Below, piece after piece: positions 61,601 through 64,000 of a DNA stretch of 64,000 nucleotides. Position numbers and translations under genes: made by a program. Position 1 is the stretch's first letter; every line of letters starts with the position of its first letter. The DNA lies in NCBI RefSeq assembly GCF_028583425.1, contig NC_072791.1, positions 43,531,368-43,595,367 on the forward strand. The letters are read 5' to 3'. Origin of the DNA: Eublepharis macularius. Its lineage: Eukaryota > Chordata > Lepidosauria > Squamata > Eublepharidae. The notes under the pieces are model-generated. The model was not told the DNA's origin, ran no database searches, and saw only the letters and a program-made list of their open reading frames with translations.

Positions 61601-62595
61601 GTGGAACTGAGCACTAGGAATGTCTCAAATGTGGTACCCAATGGTATGCCTTCCCCTTAGGGTTGCCAGTCCCCCAGTGGGGGCAGGGAATCTCTTTCTT
61701 CCAGCCTCCTCTCCCCACCACCACTCACCTGGCCGGTGGAGGAAGAGGTACGAGAACGGACTTCCTGGGTATGGTCCCAGCATGACAATGTCACTCGCAG
61801 AAGTGATGTGATTGTACAGGCCTGGGGAGTGCTCTTGGGCTTCGTGCCAGGCTGATTCAGTATAGTAAGTACCAGTGTGTCCCCCCCCCCACTTCCCACC
61901 AGGAGGGTAAGGGGACTTGGCAACCCTACCCCTTGGCCTTCTCTGGCACTGCATATTATGCCTTTCTAATGGTAAATGAAGACTCAATTTAAACAATGAA
62001 TCGTCTTCAATTTTCTGTGTTGGTTTCTTTCTATGTTTTTCACTAATTTTAATTGTTTTTAACATATTAGCCATCCTGGGGGGGGGGCACTTTTCTGGTT
62101 GAGGGTAAGAGATATAAATACTTTAAATGCATAAATAAATGTATTCTTTTACCTCCATCATAGTAATTTATGGCTATCCCCTTTGGGGATTGTATGTTTG
62201 TATATTCTCAAGGCCCTGCAACCCTAGTTTTCAATATCATGCTTTGGTTTTCCTGAAGTTAAATATAATTGCCTTGGAACACAGCTCAATTCTGTAAATG
62301 CACACGATATAGCAAATGTACTGACTTTTCTCATATCTTTGACTGGAAGCTGTTGGAGATGCATTTAGATCTTTGAAACCCACTGAAGCACAAAAACAGG
62401 ATATTGCATAAAAAGCTGTTTGCCTGCAAGGCTTCTTGTATGTAATGCTAGATGTTAGCTAGAGCTCCACAAGCACTGCTTGATCAAAGACTATTTCTAT
62501 CTTTGCTCTCTTTTAGAAAATGAAGATTCAATTCAGAGGTCAGAACCTGCATCCCAGACAGCTTCTGCTTCAGAGAATGATACCTTACAGTACAG
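49674..62595 (+). CDS. TMED8: TMED8, GOLD-domain protein, 3'-partial (first two coding exons)
   Basis: Exon 1 is 49674-49806 (ATG 49674, donor GT 49807, phase 1). Exon 2 is 62517-62595 (acceptor TTTTAG, donor GTAGG, ending in phase 2). Joined, they read MSDVLAAAVASRFEPP at the start and ENEDSIQRSEPASQTAS across exon 2. This parallels my recollection of the human TMED8 N-terminus (MSDLQAAEG and SENEDLENKD), which supports the chosen ATG. The N-terminal region is predicted disordered. The GOLD domain, presumed to mediate protein contacts in Golgi-related traffic, must be encoded beyond 64000. Intron 1 is 12.7 kb and full of repeats. The position next to SAMD15, in divergent orientation, matches the human arrangement and supports the call independently. 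Confidence 0.82.
50415..50610 (-). mobile_element. Antisense tRNA-derived SINE in TMED8 intron 1
   Basis: ATTTTATCCTCACAACCACC, CTGAGAGAGAATCAGTGGTC, AAGTAGGGATTTAAACCTGC and CTTTCTAATCTTTACATGC are the antisense landmarks of the Sauria-type SINE in the usual order. Confidence 0.62.
50717..50930 (+). mobile_element. tRNA-derived SINE (Sauria-type)
   Basis: A-box TGGTATAATGG at 50726-50736 and B-box GGTTCAAATTC at 50769-50779, with body CTCAGCCTAACCTACCTCAC and TTGTTGTGAGGATTAAATGG, and an AAATAAACAAATAAAA tail. TMED8 intron 1. Confidence 0.85.
51048..51262 (-). mobile_element. 5S-rRNA-derived SINE, minus strand
   Basis: Reading the minus strand, the 5S-like head lies at about 51226-51172 (GATACTGGAAGCTAAGCAGG, then ACTCGAATGGGAGACC). 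The body (GGCAGGCAATGGCAAACCAC) and tail (ATAAGTCAGCTGCAACTTG) follow. This is the same family as the copy at 43752, moderately diverged, in TMED8 intron 1. Confidence 0.8.
51629..51832 (-). mobile_element. 5S-rRNA-derived SINE, minus strand, more decayed
   Basis: The same family as 51048-51262 in the same orientation, 370 bp away. The 5S-like head is recognisable at about 51800-51745 (GATCTTGGAAGCTAAGCAGG), but the GGATGGGAGACC part is worn. The tail shows GTCAGCTATGATTTGATGG. Confidence 0.72.
52804..53707. repeat. Repeat with conserved ends and GC-rich minisatellite core, long copy
   Basis: It begins AATACTAGAAACAGAGCCCG and ends ATTATGTGGTAGGAT, like 1612-1877. Just inside the left end is a 12-bp stem, AGAGCCCGTTGT (52818-52829) and ACAATGGGCTCT (52840-52851). 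The core holds ~60-bp G-rich units (52870-53095, with GGGGAGGGCTGG and AGGGAGGCAATGGGGG). It then holds ~60-bp CpG-rich units (53200-53520, with GGCGTTTCGCCTCTGCCCGG). The units create long open frames on both strands by composition alone. TMED8 intron 1. Confidence 0.6.
53708..54630. other. TMED8 intron 1, unassigned stretch
   Basis: No coding frame and no repeat family recognised with confidence between the minisatellite-core repeat and the hAT element. Confidence 0.5.
54639..55513 (+). mobile_element. hAT-type DNA transposon derivative with TIRs and 8-bp TSD
   Basis: The termini are CAGGGTGGAT and ATCCACCCTG, flanked by an exact 8-bp duplication ATTTTTAG at 54631-54638 and 55514-55521. 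Near each end are subterminal arrays of GATTTAAATC/AATCGGATTTTTTT-like repeats, likely transposase-binding. The interior at 55076-55417 keeps an open frame with YGCSAHLLHLLAKDL and QDVRWNSVVDCFEQYI, which resembles the central part of hAT transposases. At 875 bp it is an internal-deletion derivative that would depend on a full-length relative. Confidence 0.88.
55522..58110. other. TMED8 intron 1, mostly unique
   Basis: AT-rich sequence with only the MIR-like and palindromic fragments near 57182-57400 recognised. Confidence 0.5.
57225..57400 (+). repeat. MIR-like SINE fragment with a 17-bp tandem duplication
   Basis: CTTTAGGCACTTTTCTCTCA, AGAGATAATACATACTGG and AAGTCTGTAAAGCACTTTGA recall the body and tail of MIR/CORE-type SINEs. 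A 17-bp unit (AGTATGTAGCTTTAGGC) is exactly duplicated at 57244-57260 and 57261-57277. A palindromic-family fragment precedes it at 57182. Confidence 0.5.
58117..58237. repeat. Inverted repeat, candidate MITE
   Basis: TCAGGTTCTCTGAATTCCCA and GCTTTCATTT (58117-58146) are the approximate reverse complement of AAATGGAAGCTGGGAACTCA and GAATCTGAA (58209-58237). The arms are about 29 bp with a ~60-bp spacer. No coding sequence; target duplication not established. TMED8 intron 1. Confidence 0.5.
58587..59797. mobile_element. Candidate non-autonomous DNA transposon with internal tandem duplication
   Basis: The left end TTTTCGCACTTACGGTTT (58588-58605) and right end AAAACCGAGTGCGAAAT (59779-59795) are inverted copies of each other apart from a 2-nt difference. 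The 1.2-kb interior has no coding sequence. It contains a unit of about 130 bp repeated two to three times between about 59040 and 59350, each with CAACCCATTCTTGTCTT and an A-run, and perfect palindromes such as CCTGGCTTTTAAAGCCAGG (59076-59094). A target duplication was not clear, so superfamily is undecided (hAT-like possible). Confidence 0.55.
59932..60628 (+). mobile_element. Penelope-like element ends in inverted arrangement, copy 2
   Basis: A 697-bp unit is flanked by a 14-bp duplication, AGAAGTAGCTATTG, at 59918-59931 and 60629-60642. Here the long arm is on the plus strand (about 60129-60628). It reads REAIEIHKHKQNFNRKEETL and MNRAWAPVLKNTRPT, as at the end of Penelope-like GIY-YIG endonucleases, then the same terminal sequence. 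The short arm (59932-about 60128) is the inverted terminal ~200 bp. It is nearly identical to copy 1 over the shared part, so the family was recently active. Polymerase parts are absent. Confidence 0.74.
61040..61240 (+). mobile_element. tRNA-derived SINE with L2-like tail, head truncated
   Basis: GCCAGCTGGGTGACCTTGGG, then CACCTCACAGGGAGATTGTT, CTGCTCTGAGTGGGTGTTAA and GACAGTATATAAATCAAATG correspond in order to the tail two-thirds of the element at 2216-2466 in opposite orientation. The tRNA-like head is missing. TMED8 intron 1. Confidence 0.75.
61659..61927. mobile_element. Small MITE with AGGGTTGCCA inverted ends
   Basis: The ends AGGGTTGCCAGTCCCC and GGGGACTTGGCAACCCT are inverted repeats. 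The interior is non-coding. Flanks share CCCCTT on both sides, a possible but imperfect target duplication. A fragment with a similar end (TTAGGGATACCAACCCC) is at 46858-46935. Squamate genomes carry many such elements; the superfamily was not determined. Confidence 0.6.
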
Positions 62596-64000
62596 GTAGG
62601 AAACATGTGTATGATAGATCTACATTAAGTTCTGTACAGGAGCAAAGAATGGAAGAAGAATCTTTGTCTGCAATACATTTCTTTGAAGCAGTGATAGAGC
62701 AATCATATATTTCCTCATCAAGAGAGAGGGGGAAAGTGACTTCTGTTAAATGCTTGGTTATGGAGTTGCCTATTCTGCTAATCCTGTAAAATTTGGAAAG
62801 ACCCATTGTTCATATTCAAAAGAAAGCTTAAGTATCAGCATATAACTTTTGGAATGATATAGTAATATTTTGAGTTAAAAGTCCACATTGTATGCAGTAT
62901 CCATGCCCTTCGCTGATGTGTTTCAGTATCACTTAGGCACTAACTGTTTGACAATTAGAACTGTAATTCTGCACATCATGAACTGTGCTTTAAAAAGAAA
63001 AATTAAATGGGTCAAACTTATTTTCCCCTCTTCATGGTTGGAATGCAATGTTATTTTTAAAAGAAATTGGAGATAATCTTGGCTCTGATGCCAGTGAAAT
63101 CAATAGTGGAGGAGTCTGAAATCTTTGCTTCCTCTGTAATGATGCTCGTTTCAGGGATGCTGTGTAGCAGACTAGTTGATGCCAAATAGTTTTGTGTGTA
63201 ATCTCCAGGTTAGCATGAACCCTTGGTAATTTTCTGCAAAACAGCAGTTTTTGCTTACTGCTTTACTACAGATTGAAATATTACATGCTTATGATTCTCT
63301 TGATACAAATCTCTGGATTTTGTTTTATTGTCAGTAGGCTTCCAGCTACAATTCAAATGCTGGTTCTTACCTTTAAATCCCAGCTGGGCTGGGTTCTTCT
63401 CCCATGTGAACTTTCAAGGGTTTTGATTGAGCTAGGAAAGCCTGCTGTGAAAGCCATAGTAGGCAGATGCTAGGCTGGTGGCTATGGGTGCTCACTAGAC
63501 TAGACTGGTAATGTTTAAACCATATAGTGAAATGTTTTTATTGTAAAAGGTTTTTGAATGCTCAAAGCAACAGTCTGATGCTGAACTATGGAATGCATAC
63601 CAAACAGTTGATTTAAATCAATTAGATAAATGAAAAGAACAGCAACAAATTCTCAGTCAGTCATTATGCTTTAATTCTACTATAGCCTAATGCTGTTCTT
63701 CAAAATGTCAAATAGGCTCAGTATTTATGGGAAATTCCAGCAGTCCAGTCTGAAAGGCACATGAAAAAATAAAGTCCTCAAACTAGCCTAATATGTTTCA
63801 CCCAGTGCTATTTTTTAAAGGGGCAGTGGAAGTTCTTTGAAAAACGGAATAATTTATTCAACAGACAGTAAATCCATTCAGTGACAAATGACCTCGGATG
63901 AGTTCCTCATTTAAAGCACTCACTATACTGCTGTTGCCACAAGATTAGACTTAAATAAAATGCTGAGGATCACTGGGCTACAGGGAGAACTATCTAGGTG
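62596..64000. other. TMED8 intron 2, to the window edge
   Basis: No further exon with TMED8-like coding sequence and no clear repeat is seen; the GOLD-domain exons must lie beyond the window. Confidence 0.6.

Overview
This is a 64-kb window of vertebrate nuclear DNA, most likely from a squamate reptile (a lizard or relative). Genes have many small exons with GT-AG introns. The repeats are of squamate type: tRNA-derived SINEs with a shared A-box/B-box head, 5S-rRNA-derived SINEs, abundant L2-clade LINE remnants, a young L1, Penelope-like retroelement ends and hAT-type DNA transposons. No bacterial-type gene, CRISPR array, tRNA gene or rRNA gene was found.

Four host genes are present in an order that matches, as I recall it, the human 14q24.3 block in inverted orientation: VIPAS39(+), NOXRED1(+), SAMD15(-), TMED8(+). 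VIPAS39 (about 1-27680) enters from the left without its first exon(s). It is traced through 17 exons to its stop codon and a poly(A) signal. NOXRED1 (33172-41800) is complete in six coding exons, 401 aa, with a Rossmann GxGxxG motif. SAMD15 (49331 down to 44447) is complete in three coding exons, 228 aa, with a SAM domain spread over all three. TMED8 starts 343 bp away, head to head with SAMD15, across a CpG-rich bidirectional promoter carrying an RFX-type X-box and an ETS motif. Only its first two coding exons lie in the window; the GOLD domain must lie beyond 64000.

The rest is mostly repeats. One VIPAS39 intron (13914-23557) is a three-layer nest. An old antisense L2 LINE was split by a 6.1-kb full-length L1 (14380-20482, 16-bp target-site duplication). 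It was also hit by a 5'-truncated element that carries only an L1-type ORF1 (21594-22251, 21-bp duplication). A full-length sibling of that ORF1-only element lies at 6120-7694 with its own duplication. It has a GC-rich leader, one ORF1, a 3' UTR and an A-tail, and no ORF2, so it looks like a squamate counterpart of mammalian HAL1. I consider this the most interesting object in the window. Also notable are two inverted-repeat units built from Penelope-like element 3' ends, each bounded by 14-bp target duplications (29650-30357 and 59932-60628); a hAT derivative with TIRs and an 8-bp duplication (54639-55513); a repeat family with conserved ends and a variable minisatellite core (1612-1877 and 52804-53707); and several palindromic or foldback families.

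The four genes do not form a pathway. VIPAS39 acts with VPS33B in endosomal trafficking. NOXRED1 is a predicted NAD(P)-dependent oxidoreductase. SAMD15 is a SAM-domain protein of unknown biochemical role. TMED8 is a GOLD-domain protein. Their shared interest is the conserved order and the divergent SAMD15/TMED8 promoter. All gene names rest on remembered protein similarity and order, not on a database search.
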